Made by a program: the position numbers and the translations under genes | NCBI GenBank assembly: GCA_012295275.1 | Contig: CM022672.1 | Location: forward strand, 33,351,716-33,415,715 | Direction: 5' to 3' | DNA length: 64,000 bases | Source of the DNA: Chrysomallon squamiferum | Lineage: Eukaryota; Mollusca; Gastropoda; Neomphalida; Peltospiridae | Shown here: one piece after another, positions 1-17,571 of the stretch | How positions within the stretch are numbered: the stretch's first letter is position 1 | How the letters are laid out: each line of letters opens with the position of its first letter | The notes under the pieces: model-generated | Databases searched by the model: none | The model's input: the letters and a program-made list of their open reading frames with translations, nothing else | Told to the model about the DNA's origin: nothing

Positions 1-7
1 CTGCTGT

Positions 8-104
8 GGATCTTACATTAATGATATTTCAATAATTAACATGTTAAACATAATTATTTAAAATTAGAAAGTCAATGTTGTTTTTAACTATACGAGTCTC
101 GGTG
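8..104. repeat. dispersed repeat, copy 1 (second copy near 5600-5691)
   Basis: About 95 bases, from the 'cttacattaatgatatttcaa' region to 'tatacgagtctcgg', recur with few changes near 5600-5691 in the same orientation. A third, shorter and weaker echo is near 5700-5745. No coding potential was seen. Boundaries are by eye. Confidence 0.75.
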
Positions 105-156
105 CGAACAAAATAATATAAATGAGATGAAGCGAGGGCTTAAATAAATGTTGGTC

Positions 157-267
157 ACTCACGGCTACTGTTTTACTATTCACGGATACTGTTTTACTAT
201 TCATGGCTACTGTTTTACTATTCACGGCTAGTGTTTTACTATTCACGGCGACTGTTTTACTATTCAC
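157..267. repeat. 21-bp minisatellite, about five copies
   Basis: A 21-bp unit containing 'ctgttttactattcacgg' is repeated about five times with point changes. Because 21 is a multiple of three, the reverse strand stays open and reads as a repeated heptapeptide. I take this as repeat-generated, not as a gene. Confidence 0.85.
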
Positions 268-364
268 ATTTAGTTGTTTCCAGTATTCGTAACAACGTGG
301 TATACATATTTGTTGATAAAATATAATCTTTTCGCGCAATTAACATTTGAAATTGCTATTGCTT

Positions 365-365
<1 letters not shown>

Positions 366-436
<71 letters not shown>
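366..436. repeat. (TAC)n trinucleotide array
   Basis: An uninterrupted (TAC/ACT)n run of about 70 bases. It opens long poly-Thr and poly-Ser frames on the two strands, which are repeat artefacts. Confidence 0.95.
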
Positions 437-597
437 AAACATTCGTGAAGAAAAAATATTATGAAAATGTGTGTGAATATGCTTTTATATTTGCGTCCAC
501 AACACAAGAGATATGTATATATGCACAAAAACGATTTTATATGTGCTTAAATAAGTATGTTAAGAATTTTTTTTTTAAATTTGAAAAGTAAACTTAC

Positions 598-703
598 CTT
601 GATGAAGATTCAAATTATGATTGATCTAAGGCACTGTTGAGTTGTATTATATGTACTACATAGTTATATCTACGTCATCAATTATTTTGGTTTCTATAGA
701 AAC
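598..703 (-). promoter_or_regulatory. promoter-like module with first-exon donor, copy 1 of 3
   Basis: On the minus strand, in order: an imperfect palindrome GTTTCTATAGAAAC (690-703) that fits the RFX X-box form GTHNYYATRRNAAC; a CRE-like TGATGACGTA (671-680); about 73 bases without an obvious ORF; then a consensus splice donor AG|GTAAGTTT with the exon ending at 598. The same order and spacing recur at 949-1052 and, more diverged, at 2003-2078. Conservation of the signals while the surroundings drift suggests a promoter plus a non-coding first exon for a gene lying left of the window. The factor assignments are from consensus matching only. Confidence 0.4.
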
Positions 704-948
704 AACACACTTTTTTTTTTATAAGTCCTTCCCATATTAATGTTACAAAAAGCGATAGCAGAAAGTCAAAGTGAAAGAATAATTTTTTTCTTACGTAATT
801 ATTTTTAAAATGAGTATAAATGTTTTCAAACTCTTCGTCCACTACACAATAGACATGTATTAGAATATTTATATCCATACAAACTAATCTGTATGTTTGT
901 AAATAACAATTTTACCACAGTATTCACAAATTTGAAAAGCAAACTTAC

Positions 949-1052
949 CTTCACGACAATATAAATTATGTTTGAGCTAAGGGATTGTTAATTTGTCTTA
1001 TGTATCCTGTATAGTTATCTACGTCATCAATTATTTATGTTTCTATAGAAAC
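949..1052 (-). promoter_or_regulatory. promoter-like module with first-exon donor, copy 2 of 3
   Basis: Tandem copy, about 350 bases from copy 1. The X-box-like palindrome is at 1039-1052, the CRE-like TGATGACGTAG at about 1019-1028, and the donor AG|GTAAGTTT ends its exon at 949. The 60-70 bases between CRE and donor have diverged more than the three signals. Flanking sequence up to about 1148 is also shared with copy 1 (up to about 806), so the duplicated unit is larger than the core. Confidence 0.4.
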
Positions 1053-1152
1053 AACACACTTCGTTTAAAAGTCACGCCTATATTAAAGTTACAAGAAGCT
1101 ATAGCAGAAAGTCAGTGAAAGAATAATTTTTTTCTTACGTAATTATTCTGAA

Positions 1153-1845
1153 GAGTTTTAGCAAACCCTAACCTTTAATAAACTGTTTAATAAAATGATT
1201 ATAACTTGAACAAAACGTTCAACAATATCAACAACGACAGCAACAACAACAACAACGACAATTAATAACACGGCGTATACATTTCTCTTTGGTGATAACT
1301 TTGTTGACTACGATGTCAAAGACAAACATTATCTGCAAGGATTCTGGACAATTTTCAGAACTTGTTTTTGATAATATTCATTAACTGCAAAAGAGAATAT
1401 TTAAAATAATAATAATAATTAAAAAAAAAAAAAATGTAATAAGAAATAAAATAACAAAACAAAACAAAAAAAATAAGTACAGATTCAAATTATCCGAATT
1501 AATTAACAGAATATTAAAATAAAAAATATCTATATAAAATTGGAGAAAAAAAGAAATGTAAAAACAAAAAGAAAAATAACAAAAAAAAAGAAAAAATAAA
1601 AGTAGATAAATACAAAATATCTTGTGCAGTTAATTAAATTAACAGAAAAAATGTTAAAATAAAATATTTATCTGTTTTACATAATTGGACTAAAGAGAGA
1701 GAGAGAGAGAGGAAGAGAGAAAAACAAAATGTTTAATAAGATATACGAAATTAATTAGAAAAAATATAGAAAGTATAGGAAATTAAAAATATATACCTTC
1801 TCTGTCTGTTGTCTGTCTGTCTGTGTCTGTCTCTGGTAGAAAAAA
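1153..1845. other. A-rich non-coding stretch
   Basis: A- and AT-rich sequence with short CAA, AAAT and GA runs (1225-1262, 1690-1720). A (CTGT)n-like stretch at about 1800-1835 leads into the (CT)n tract. No gene, RNA or transposon signature was recognised. Confidence 0.6.
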
Positions 1846-1851
1846 TCTCTC

Positions 1852-1943
<92 letters not shown>
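1846..1943. repeat. (CT)n microsatellite
   Basis: About 98 bases of almost pure CT dinucleotide, purine-rich (GA)n on the minus strand. It opens false Ser-Leu and Arg-Glu frames. Confidence 0.95.
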
Positions 1944-1945
<2 letters not shown>

Positions 1946-2002
1946 ACTGTTCGAAATAAATATTTTATACAAAATGCAGAACAATTTTCAAAGCAAGCTT
2001 AC

Positions 2003-2078
2003 CTTGTTAAAACCGGATCACTGTCGGATATTTTATGTACTTTTTCTACGTCATCGGTGATTTTGTTTCCATAGAAAC
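2003..2078 (-). promoter_or_regulatory. promoter-like module with first-exon donor, copy 3 of 3
   Basis: The most diverged copy. GTTTCCATAGAAAC (2065-2078) is the best X-box match of the three, followed on the minus strand by CGATGACGTAG (about 2046-2055) and the donor AG|GTAAGCTT at 2003. The interval between them is shorter than in copies 1 and 2, yet all three signals are retained in the same order. Confidence 0.38.
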
Positions 2079-2579
2079 ATCACAATTTTGCGCACCCAGC
2101 CATACTACACCAGAAAATCAAAAAGTAAAATATGCATATATATTCTTGACATAATTATTTTGCAGAGCTTTCAAATCGTATATTATAATCTTTAATCATT
2201 AGGTGAAAATAATATAACAAAATAAAATAAAAAATGTTTATATCTTTATTGTATATCTAAAACCAGTATAAGCAACAATGACTGAAATGTTTCTTTGAAA
2301 GCGCTATGTTTTGTCTGAGACTTATAGATAAACAGAGTTACATAAATAATAAATACTTACTGCTCATATACATCGGAACAGAGGAATAACAGATTTTATA
2401 CCTATCCAAATCTTAACAGTTATTTAGATTCTAGGATTGAAAAACGGAAGAAGGGAAATGAAAAGAAAGAGAAAGATTGTAATAAAATCTGTGTATTAAA
2501 GGAAAATTTAAAAAGTAGATAAATTAAAAATAAAACTGAGCAGAGCTATGCGTTACATTTCAGAACCATAATATATCTG

Positions 2580-4440
<1,861 letters not shown>

Positions 4441-4456
4441 CCATTCGACTGGTGAG

Positions 4457-4462
4457 TTTATT
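4457..4462 (-). terminator. poly(A) signal AATAAA of the peptide-precursor gene
   Basis: On the minus strand AATAAA lies about 60 bases past the stop codon of the 4522-4890 gene. It is the first such hexamer downstream, so it probably marks the 3' end of that transcript. Confidence 0.5.
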
Positions 4463-4521
4463 CTCTTTTCGAATAAAAGTAAAATTTAACGTTTGGCCGT
4501 GCTTCAGGTAAGGGAGATAAT

Positions 4522-4890
4522 TTACACACTTCTGCCGTAGCGAAGCAGAGTTGACCCCTGTTCGCTCCCGGTTTGCGACGGGTACAGTTTGCTGCCAAAA
4601 GATGCAAATCTCGGCTGAATGGGAATTCCAAGAACGGGCCAGCCAGAGCTTCGTTTCAGAAAACCCGTTTCAGGCTGGGTCCTCGTGTTTTCCATCGAGT
4701 TGTGTCCCTTCCCATCTGGCATCCTGTTCCGGGCTAAAACTCGCAGAACGCGGAGAAAATCAAGTCGAGGCTGTCCCAGTTCGTCGCGGCCGCCATTTTG
4801 ATTCGACTTCTGCCAGGAGTAACTGATGTTCCCGTTCGCCATCGTTACCATGGTGATTATTGCGAAGAACACCAATATTAAGCGAGCCAT
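4522..4890 (-). CDS. secreted peptide (neuropeptide-like) precursor, 122 aa, family not recognised
   Basis: What is seen: a 122-aa ORF with a clean N-terminal signal peptide (MARLILVFFAIITMVTMANG, probable cleavage after ANG), no cysteine after it, one dibasic site (FLKR|SSGW, about residue 80) and three glycine-basic sites that could give amidated ends (NGGR, PDGK, RYGR). The last residues, LLRYGRSV, would yield an LLRY-amide. Bases just 5' of the ATG on the minus strand are a long polypyrimidine tract ending in cag, an excellent splice acceptor, so a 5'UTR intron probably abuts the start codon. GC content is clearly higher than in the surroundings. Inference: a linear neuropeptide or hormone precursor secreted through the regulated pathway. 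A helix-like stretch with PRLDFLRVLRVLARNR recalls CRF/DH44-type peptides only superficially, so no family is claimed. A 5' non-coding exon is expected above 4911 but was not identified. Confidence 0.7.
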   Translation of the reverse strand: MARLILVFFAIITMVTMANGNISYSWQKSNQNGGRDELGQPRLDFLRVLRVLARNRMPDGKGHNSMENTRTQPETGFLKRSSGWPVLGIPIQPRFASFGSKLYPSQTGSEQGSTLLRYGRSV

Positions 4891-5067
4891 CTGAAAAAAA
4901 GAAAAAAAAGATAAATGAATGAATGAATGAATAAAATAGATAAACAGAAAATGAAGAAACAGAGAGTGAGATTTGGAGAGAAATATTTATAAGATAGATC
5001 GAATAATTCATTGACAGGGACAGATCGATAAATGGACAGATGGTTGTTACACATTTATCAGACATAC

Positions 5068-8901
<3,834 letters not shown>

Positions 8902-8902
<1 letters not shown>

Positions 8903-9052
8903 GAATTAATTTTACAACAAATTATTCATGCCAGCGTACCTTCGCAGTTAATATTATTATTGTGTGTATATGTTTGTAGGTGTGTGTGTGTGTGTGTATT
9001 TTCCTTTTTTTCACATGTCTTTTTACCTCTTTCGATTTTAAATCCTGCATTA

Positions 9053-9086
<34 letters not shown>

Positions 9087-9489
9087 TTTAGGATTTTATA
9101 GGGAATACGTTATGAAGATTCTGTTCAGTTTTAAATATAATGAAAATCATTTTAGAGCAATGAAAAATTAGCCACAATCTTAACTGTCTGAAATCCACGA
9201 ACAAACGCAAAAAAAACAAATACAGCAGCTGGTGAATGTGTTCATCTCAGAACGATAAGATACTGACACAGAAATTAACAGTTTGTTTCTCAATAGCTAC
9301 ATCATTCTAGAAAGTAATTAAAGAAAACATAACTGTGAACTGAATCAATAACAGGATAAATAATTACAGAAAATATTTAATAACATTGCACGAAACGTAA
9401 ATAAAATTCTTCATCCAGCCAAAGTGTGTTTATTTAGGAGAGTTTAAAAACCGCGCTCCCATTTACTGTTGGTCCTTGTTAAACATGAT
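8902..9489. other. non-coding stretch with poly(A) run
   Basis: Contains (TG)n at about 8980-8998 and an A-run at about 9057-9084. Nothing else was recognised. Confidence 0.55.
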
Positions 9490-12400
9490 ACATACTATAT
9501 ACACTGTCATTTATATACACTGCCATTTATATACACATTGTCATTTATATACACACTGTCATTTATATACACACTGTCATTTATATACACCCTGTCATTT
9601 ATATACACATTGTCATTTATATATTGCCATTTATATACACCCTGTCATTTATATACACCCTGTCATTTATATACACTGCCATTTATATGTACACTGTCAT
9701 TTATATACACACTGTCATTTATATACACACTGTCATTTATATACACACTGTCATTTATATACACACTGTCATTTATATAAAACTGTCATTTATATAAAAC
9801 TGTCATTTATATACACACTGTCATTTATATACACACTGTCATTTATATAAAACTGTCATTTATATAAAACTGTCATTTATATACACCCTGTCATTTATAT
9901 ACACACTGTCATTTATATACACCCTGTCATTTATATAAAACTGTCATTTATATACACACTGTCATTTATATACACACTGTCATTTATATACACCCTGTCA
10001 TTTATATACACATTGTCATTTATATATACACTGTCATTTATATACACACTGTCATTTATTGTCATATACACACTGTCATTTATATACACACTGTCATTTA
10101 TATATACACTGTCATTTATATACACACTGTCATTTATATACACACTGTCATTTATATACACACTGTCATTTATATACACACTGTCATTTATATACACACT
10201 GTCATTTATATACACTGTCATTTATATACACTGTCATTTATATACACACTGTCATTTATATACACACTGTCATTTATATACACACTGTCATTTATATACT
10301 GTCATTTATATACAAACTGTCATTTATATACACACTGTCATTTATATACACACTGTCATTTATATACACACACTGTCATTTATATACACACTGTCATTTA
10401 TATACACACTGTCATTTTATATTTATATACACTGTCATTTATATACACACTGTCATTTATATACACACTGTCATTTATATACACTGTCATTTATATACAC
10501 ACTGTCATTTATATACACACTGTCATTTATATACACACTGTCATTTATATACACACTGTCATTTATATACACTGTCATTTATATACACTGTCATTTATAT
10601 ACACACTGTCATTTATATACACACTGTCATTTATATACACACTGTCATTTATATACACTGTCATTTATATTATGTCATTTATATACACTGTCATTTTATA
10701 TACACTGTCATTTATATACACACTGTCATTTATATACACACTGTCATTTATATACACACACTGTCATTTATATACACTGTCATTTATATGTACACTGTCA
10801 TTTATATACACATTTTATATACTGTCATTTATATACACACTGTCATTTATATACACACTGTCATTTATATACACACTGTCATTTATATACACACTGTCAT
10901 TTATATGTACACTGTCATTTATATACACACTGTCATTTATATGTACACTGTCATTTATATACACACTGTCATTTATATACACACTGTCATTTATATACAC
11001 TGTCATTTATATACACACTGTCATTTATATACACACTGTCATTTATATACACACTGTCATTTATATACACTGTCATTTATATATACACTGTCATTTATAT
11101 ACACATTCATTTATATACACTGTCATTTATATACACACTGTCATTTATATACACTGTCATTTATACACACTGTCATTTATATACACACTGTCATTTATAT
11201 ACACTGTCATGTCATTTATATACACACTGTCATTTATATACACACTGTCATTTATATACACTGTCATTTATATACACACTGTCATTTATACACACTGTCA
11301 TTTATATACACACTGTCATTTATATACACTGTCATTTATATACACTGTCATTTATATACACACTGTCATTTATATACACACTGTCATTTATATACACACT
11401 GTCATTTATATACACACTGTCATTTATATACACACTGTCATTTATATACACACTGTCATTTATATACACACTGTCATTTATATACACTGTCATTTATATA
11501 CACACTGTCATTTATATACACTGTCATTTATATACACACTGTCATTTATATACACACTGTCATTTATATACACTGTCATTTATATACACTGTCATTTATA
11601 TACACACTGTCATTTATATACACACTGTCATTTATATTGTCATTTATATACACACTGTCATTGTCATTTATATACACTGTCATTTATATACACACTGTCA
11701 TTTATATACACACTGTCATTTATATACACACTGTCATTTATATACACTGTCATTTATATACACACTGTCATTTATATACACTGTCATTTATATACACTGT
11801 CATTTATATACACACTGTCATTTATATACACTGTCATTTATATACACACTGTCATTTATATACACACTGTCATTTATATACACACTGTCATTTATATACA
11901 CACTGTCATTTATATACACACTGTCATTTATATACACACTGTCATTTATATACACACTGTCATTTTATATACACTGTCATTTATATATGTCATTTATATA
12001 CACACTGTCATTTATATATATACACACTGTCATTTATATACACTGTCATTTATATATACACACTGTCATTTATATACACTGTCATTTATATACACTGTCA
12101 TTTATATACACTGTCATTTATATACACACTGTCATTTATATACACACTGTCATTTATATACACTGTCATTTATATACACTGTCATTTATATACACACTGT
12201 CATTTATACACACTGTCATTTATATACACACTGTCATTTATATACACACTGTCATTTTATATACACACTGTCATTCATTTATATACACACTGTCATTTAT
12301 ATACACACTGTCATTTATATACACTGTCATTTATATACACTGTCATTTATATACACTGTCATTTATACACACTGTCATTTATATACACACTGTCATTTAC

Positions 12401-12596
12401 TGTATATACACACTGTCATTTATATACACACTGTCATTTATACACACTGTCATTTATATACACACTGTCATTTATATACACACTGTCATTTATATACACT
12501 GCCATTTATATACACTGTCATTTATATATACACTGTCATTTATATACACTGTCATTTATATACACACTGTCATTATATACACACTGTCATTTATTA
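9490..12596. repeat. 3.1-kb minisatellite of 16- and 18-bp units
   Basis: Units are built on 'ctgtcatttatatacac' in two main lengths: 18 bp with an extra 'ac' (tatacacactgtcattta) and 16 bp without it (tatacactgtcattta). Variants carry gtacac, ataaaac, cattgtc or small losses. The order of the two lengths is irregular. Very long open frames on both strands arise because 18 bp is six codons and no unit contains a stop in those phases. They are not genes. The array ends at the assembly gap, so its true length is unknown. Confidence 0.97.
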
Positions 12597-12796
12597 NNNN
12601 NNNNNNNNNNNNNNNNNNNNNNNNNNNNNNNNNNNNNNNNNNNNNNNNNNNNNNNNNNNNNNNNNNNNNNNNNNNNNNNNNNNNNNNNNNNNNNNNNNNN
12701 NNNNNNNNNNNNNNNNNNNNNNNNNNNNNNNNNNNNNNNNNNNNNNNNNNNNNNNNNNNNNNNNNNNNNNNNNNNNNNNNNNNNNNNNNNNNNNNN
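12597..12796. other. assembly gap (200 N)
   Basis: Exactly 200 N, a conventional placeholder for a gap of unknown size. It separates the minisatellite from the truncated sacsin-like exon, so at least one exon end and possibly the rest of the gene are missing or misplaced here. Confidence 0.99.
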
Positions 12797-15700
12797 TGAG
12801 TGTACTCTCTGTTCAGTTACGTGGGCGCTATTTCGTGGTTCTTCAACTGAGATGCATCTTCCTTCTGATGTTGTGAATATTTTCAGTAGTCTTAATGTTC
12901 TTTTTCCACTGAATGATATATCTGTGCATAAAGATAGGAATTCCACAAACTTATTTTTCATAAATTCATCTGCTGTATCATTGAAATTCTGAATGTTTTC
13001 CTTTGAAACCTGACACAGTGTCTTAATAACACCTTGTGGAGTGGGATAAGGAATCATGCTGCCTACTGGTAGGACCCACTGAACATAATTAGGAACTGAA
13101 GGCAAGACTACAACTCCTAATTTCTGTAAGCACTGGCAAATCTCTTCGGAAAGATTTTCAAACCCCACAAATGTTGCTGCAATGAAGTTGTCTGTCAAAG
13201 GATGTAATATAATTTTATCTTGTTTATATTCTGGTACTAGAGTCATATCTTGCATTGATGACATCATATCTACCCCTAATTCTTTGGCTAAAATCCATAA
13301 ATCTTTGAGCCACTTTTCACCTAATGTGGGTGATGATTTCTGCAAATATTTTGAATCATAAAGTTTGTTGTTACTGAAACACAGTTTGACCATTTCTGGA
13401 AATTTCTCAGCAGTGACTTGAGAAATGTTGTTGCATCCTAAAAATAAAAAAAAAACATCCAAATAAATATAGCTTGAACATTTTACTTTATTAAAACATT
13501 TTATTTTTCGTACATTGAAATATAAATCTATTTCATTTAGTAAGAAAGTTAGAAATAGAAAACAATACAAAATATACTCTTCCAAAGAAGAAACGCAAAA
13601 TGGTTGATTTCTTAGATAACTATTGTGAATTGAGACATATCACTTGGCATTATTACTACAGACAGAGTGGGCCACCATTTCACAAGGTGTAATTCGTAAT
13701 GTCATTACTGCCATGGGAAGAAGATGTCAGGTAGTTCTGAACTCCGATGGTAGGCACAAGGTATTGATATTATACTGTTATAACCTTGAACTTTAACCTT
13801 TTTAATTTAAAACCATCAATATTAATCAATTGCGAAAGTGTATGTAAAATGTGAACATTCTGCTGCTTTCTGTTGATCCATTAGATAGATATTCCCAATG
13901 TCAATAAAATCTACTTTTGCGTTTCTTTTTCGGGAGAGTATATAAAACATAGAACATTGCCTTGTATACAGTTAAGCTCCATATTCCATGTTTGCTATTT
14001 CACATAACTGATGAAGTACAATACTTATTAATGACAATACACATCTCATGCCTCGACCATTAAGAAGTTGTCAAGTAATTAACAAAAGTTATTTTCCTTT
14101 TGTTTTAACCAATAATAAATTATATCAATATATTACAGAAAGAGTTCCATAATCTTTTAATACTTTCCTTGTATATTTCAAGTGATAGTTCTTACCTTTC
14201 TTTGCCATATCAGCAAACTCTTTTTGGACAAAGTGGTCAACAGTCGCACTGACAAGAATACCTTCCAAACTTGGAAATATGTGAATTTTCTCTGGACAGA
14301 AAAGTATAGTTTGCTTTGCAAATGTCTGGAATGATCCATTGGCCACAGGAAGCAAAGCCAGTCCTTTAAGACAAGTGTATGAAGATGAAAGGAGAGCATA
14401 TCTCAGAAGATGGTGTTTTTTATAGTCACTGTAGCGAATGTACTGATCTGAAGTTTTCAGCAACTTACAGAGCCCTTTTGGACTGACTTTGGACTCGCAT
14501 CTCACAATTATTTTCACAGTGTGATCTGGAAGCTTCACAACATTCTTTCCATAATCCAGATAAGTCTTTGTGACTGTATTGAAAACTGATGGTTCAACTG
14601 ATGGTTGCTCATTCAGAGCAAGAATAATATCTTTCATTAGAAGCCATTTTCCCCCATCTACTTCACTGAAAAATGCTTTTGTTTTAAACAGTTTTTTGTA
14701 AAATGGCTTCAAGAAATCTTTCCAATGAGCAGTAAGCTTTGAATCATCAGGAAATGAACCATAAAAGAGATCAACATCTTCAGTGGAATTATTTCTTTCC
14801 TTGGATAGTTTTCTGAGTTCTTTAATGAGTATAACGTAAGCTTCTGGAAGAGCTTCTGAAATCAGACAGTGATTCCATTCATCTTGTTTTTCCTCATCTT
14901 GTGACCATTTAACTTCTCTGCGATCTTGTGTTAATGCGAAAAAGCCATTGACGTGAACAGGCAAGCCTGTATTATTTTCTGCACTAAGAGGCAGAGGTAG
15001 AAAACAAAAAATATGTCCTTTCATTAGGTCTTCGTCTGTCAGAGGATAAGCAACACCAACATAAGGTGAGTAAGAGAGGTCAGTATCATAACAAAGATTT
15101 CTGAGGGTCTGAGATACTGGTTCTCCCATGTAGAAATTCACCACCATCCAGTCACGTGAGTTCAATAGGGTAGGATGTCCAGAACTAAACTTTACTGTTT
15201 CAACAGAAAACCGATATGTAGAATGAAATGACTTAGGTGGGATCTTGCCACTGATATGTTCAATTTCCATTTGGAATAGTTTTCTTTCTCTACGAACACG
15301 ATTTAAATACTGTGGTGCTATGTTGACAGTATAAATTGTTTCTGCATTCGACAAGGAGCCAGCTCTACTAAAAAGAGATATTTTCTCAAGAGACTTTAGA
15401 AAGAGAAGAATGATTTCTGCCTCGGAAATGAAATTTTCAAAGATATTTGTTATATTTTCTTCTGTATAGACGTTTTCCGAAAGATCGGATTTAACCAGTC
15501 GCAGTGGAAACCAAAATAAAGTGCCATTGTAGAATCCAGTATTTAGACAAGATTGTGAACAATCAAATGTTCCGCCAAAGACATTAATAAGTGCTTCCAG
15601 TGTGTGATCATCCAAGTTCTCAAGTTTTCTCATGAGACAGACTTCATCTTTTGGTTGATGTGGATTAATAAAAAGGATCCATTCCCCACTGACAATGCAA

Positions 15701-17571
15701 AGCCAGTCTGAAATAAAACATAGCTATTTTGAATCTGTTGAACAGACCTGGCCAACATTTCTTTAAACGATGATTAAATTGAAGACAAACAACAGGAAGA
15801 AGATGTAGAAGGCAGCAAAATCAATTTAAAAACTATCATGTGCAAATGTGTACTGCTTTAAACAAAAACTTTATTTTTTCTTTTAATTTCTCTCTGAGTT
15901 AGATTTATTTTAATAAAGAGATAAAAAAAAAAAAGATAAGAAAACAGTTAAAAGAGAAGTAAAAATTTATTGCGTGATATAACACTGAAATAGTTATCTT
16001 CCATAACCTATTTTATATTGGAATAGTCGATTGCATTTTATTAATGTAAGTGAGTGATGGGTTTAATGCATAAACAAGGCCTATTCATGTTTCATAGAGT
16101 GACAATACATTTGACCATTGTTATTATCTGGATAAGTTTCTATTTGTACCTGTGAAGTGAAATACAGATTTGAAACCCAGTCCATAGCGTCCTACTTTAA
16201 GACGGTCTTTTTCTTTGATGCTGCTCTGGATCATCTGGATTCCTAACCAGTCTTTTTCAGTGAACAGTGCATCATTGAACACACAGAGGCCAGGACCCTG
16301 TAGTAAGAGAAACAAGTGTATTGAATAGTTTTATTTTTTCATATAGAATTTCCACCAGTAGATTATGTTCGTAATATATTTAAAAATTTAAATAAAGAAA
16401 GAAAGAATGCAAATGTTTTTGATATTTTTACATTTTCCTACCACGACAGAGATTGCTTTGCATGTAATATACATTCCATGGTTAGAAGAATATTTTTGTC
16501 AAACTGTAAATGAGTCTTCACAATGGGGCAAAAATATAGGCAGTTTTATGAATCATTGAGAACAGGAAGAGGGAACATTTTGTAGTCTGTGTCAGCCACA
16601 TTTTCCGACTCTTTATGTTAAAATGTAATTTTATCATAGAATACTACGTTTAGAATCTGTCCTTTTGGATCCTGGTCCAGTACTGATTTCAGCTGCTTGA
16701 TGAGACTAGGCTGTTTTGATATTGTTATCGGAAAGCATTTTCTTTTTTATTTTGCTATGTTTTATTCTGGCTCTTACTCAAATGTGTTAGTAAGAAAACA
16801 CTTTTTAAATAAAGAAAATGTCAAGCAACAGACTGAAGTTAGACTGTTTTCCATAATGTTTGGCTACACAGCTGATTTATATTATATCATTTTCCTTGTT
16901 GGTGAACAATGATTATTTCCAATATCATTATCAATAATAATTACAACAATAACAACAGCAATACAACAACAATAACAACAACAATAATGACAACGTTTGA
17001 TGTTTAAGAATATTTAAACATTATCACAATCTTACATTCAGCTATACAGTGCACCCATTCAGCTCAGCCAGACATATGTTGTTACTATGTTCTTCATACA
17101 CTCAAACATCATTTAGACTTCATTTCACATACCTGCAGTGCTTTCACATGACATGGATTTTCCAGCTTAGCCAAGTCTTCTGACTTGTTACACTGCTGTT
17201 TTTCATATAACACTTTCACCTCCCTAGCACCTGCATCTTCAGCATTCTGTATGATTTCCTGTAAAACAGTAGTAATAACAGGTGTCATTGCAAAGGAAAC
17301 AAAAAGCAGTAGAGGTAGTAACAGTAAAAGTATCATAGTGTAGAAGCGACAGAAAAGGTTTGAAAGTCAGCTTTTACATTTTATTTTATTAATATTAAAG
17401 ATCAGACTTCAAAAATTTGGAACTTCTTTGAATTTATAATTTTATCATATAATACTACCTTTAGAATCTGTCCTTTTGGATACTGATCCAGTACTGCTTT
17501 CAGCTGCTTGATGAGACTAGGCTGTTTCATGCAAGCCAGTCCTTCCTTTAGTTTGCTAGAACCAGAGGAAG
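12797..17571 (-). CDS. SACS-like: sacsin-like protein, N-terminal HSP90-type ATPase (SIRPT) region, partial, five exons
   Basis: Exons on the minus strand: 17459-17571, 17133-17258, 16150-16297, 14196-15707 and 12797-13437 (open into the gap). All have GT/AG borders and matching phases, giving about 846 codons. The protein shows the GHKL/HSP90 ATPase signature of sacsin: QILKEIIQNAEDAGA (Asn/Asp of the N box), GPGLCVFNDALFTEKDWLGI, then KVGRYGLGFKSVFH (G box), INPHQP, and downstream GTLFWFPLR and LLFLKSLEKISL, in the order found in vertebrate sacsin. Sacsin is a very large cytosolic co-chaperone linked to mitochondria and intermediate filaments; function here is inferred from family. Vertebrate sacsin encodes most of this in one giant exon, so the small ATPase exons are notable. 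The first listed exon begins inside a codon, so at least one upstream exon is unseen. The rest of the repeat array and the C-terminal domains would lie beyond the gap or are absent. Confidence 0.85.
16627..16720 (-). pseudogene. duplicated fragment of the first sacsin-like exon inside an intron
   Basis: About 90 bases, including the splice-donor side, repeat the 17448-17525 region with a handful of changes. On the minus strand they read KQPSLIKQLKSVLDQD and then GQILN before a retained GTAGTA. The acceptor half is missing and the left flank 'tttatcat-gaatactac' is shared too, so intron sequence was copied along. It is a partial exon duplication without its own acceptor and is probably not used. 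Confidence 0.75.

Noticed and set aside
4647-4850. CRF/DH44-like helix inside the peptide precursor (PRLDFLRVLRVLARNR)
   Set aside because: Only a loose resemblance in hydrophobic spacing. The usual amidation context and flanking dibasic sites are absent, so no family name is given.
10013-12799. Open frames of more than 900 codons across the minisatellite and the N gap
   Set aside because: They are generated by the 18-bp unit, exist in several frames at once and run through undetermined bases.
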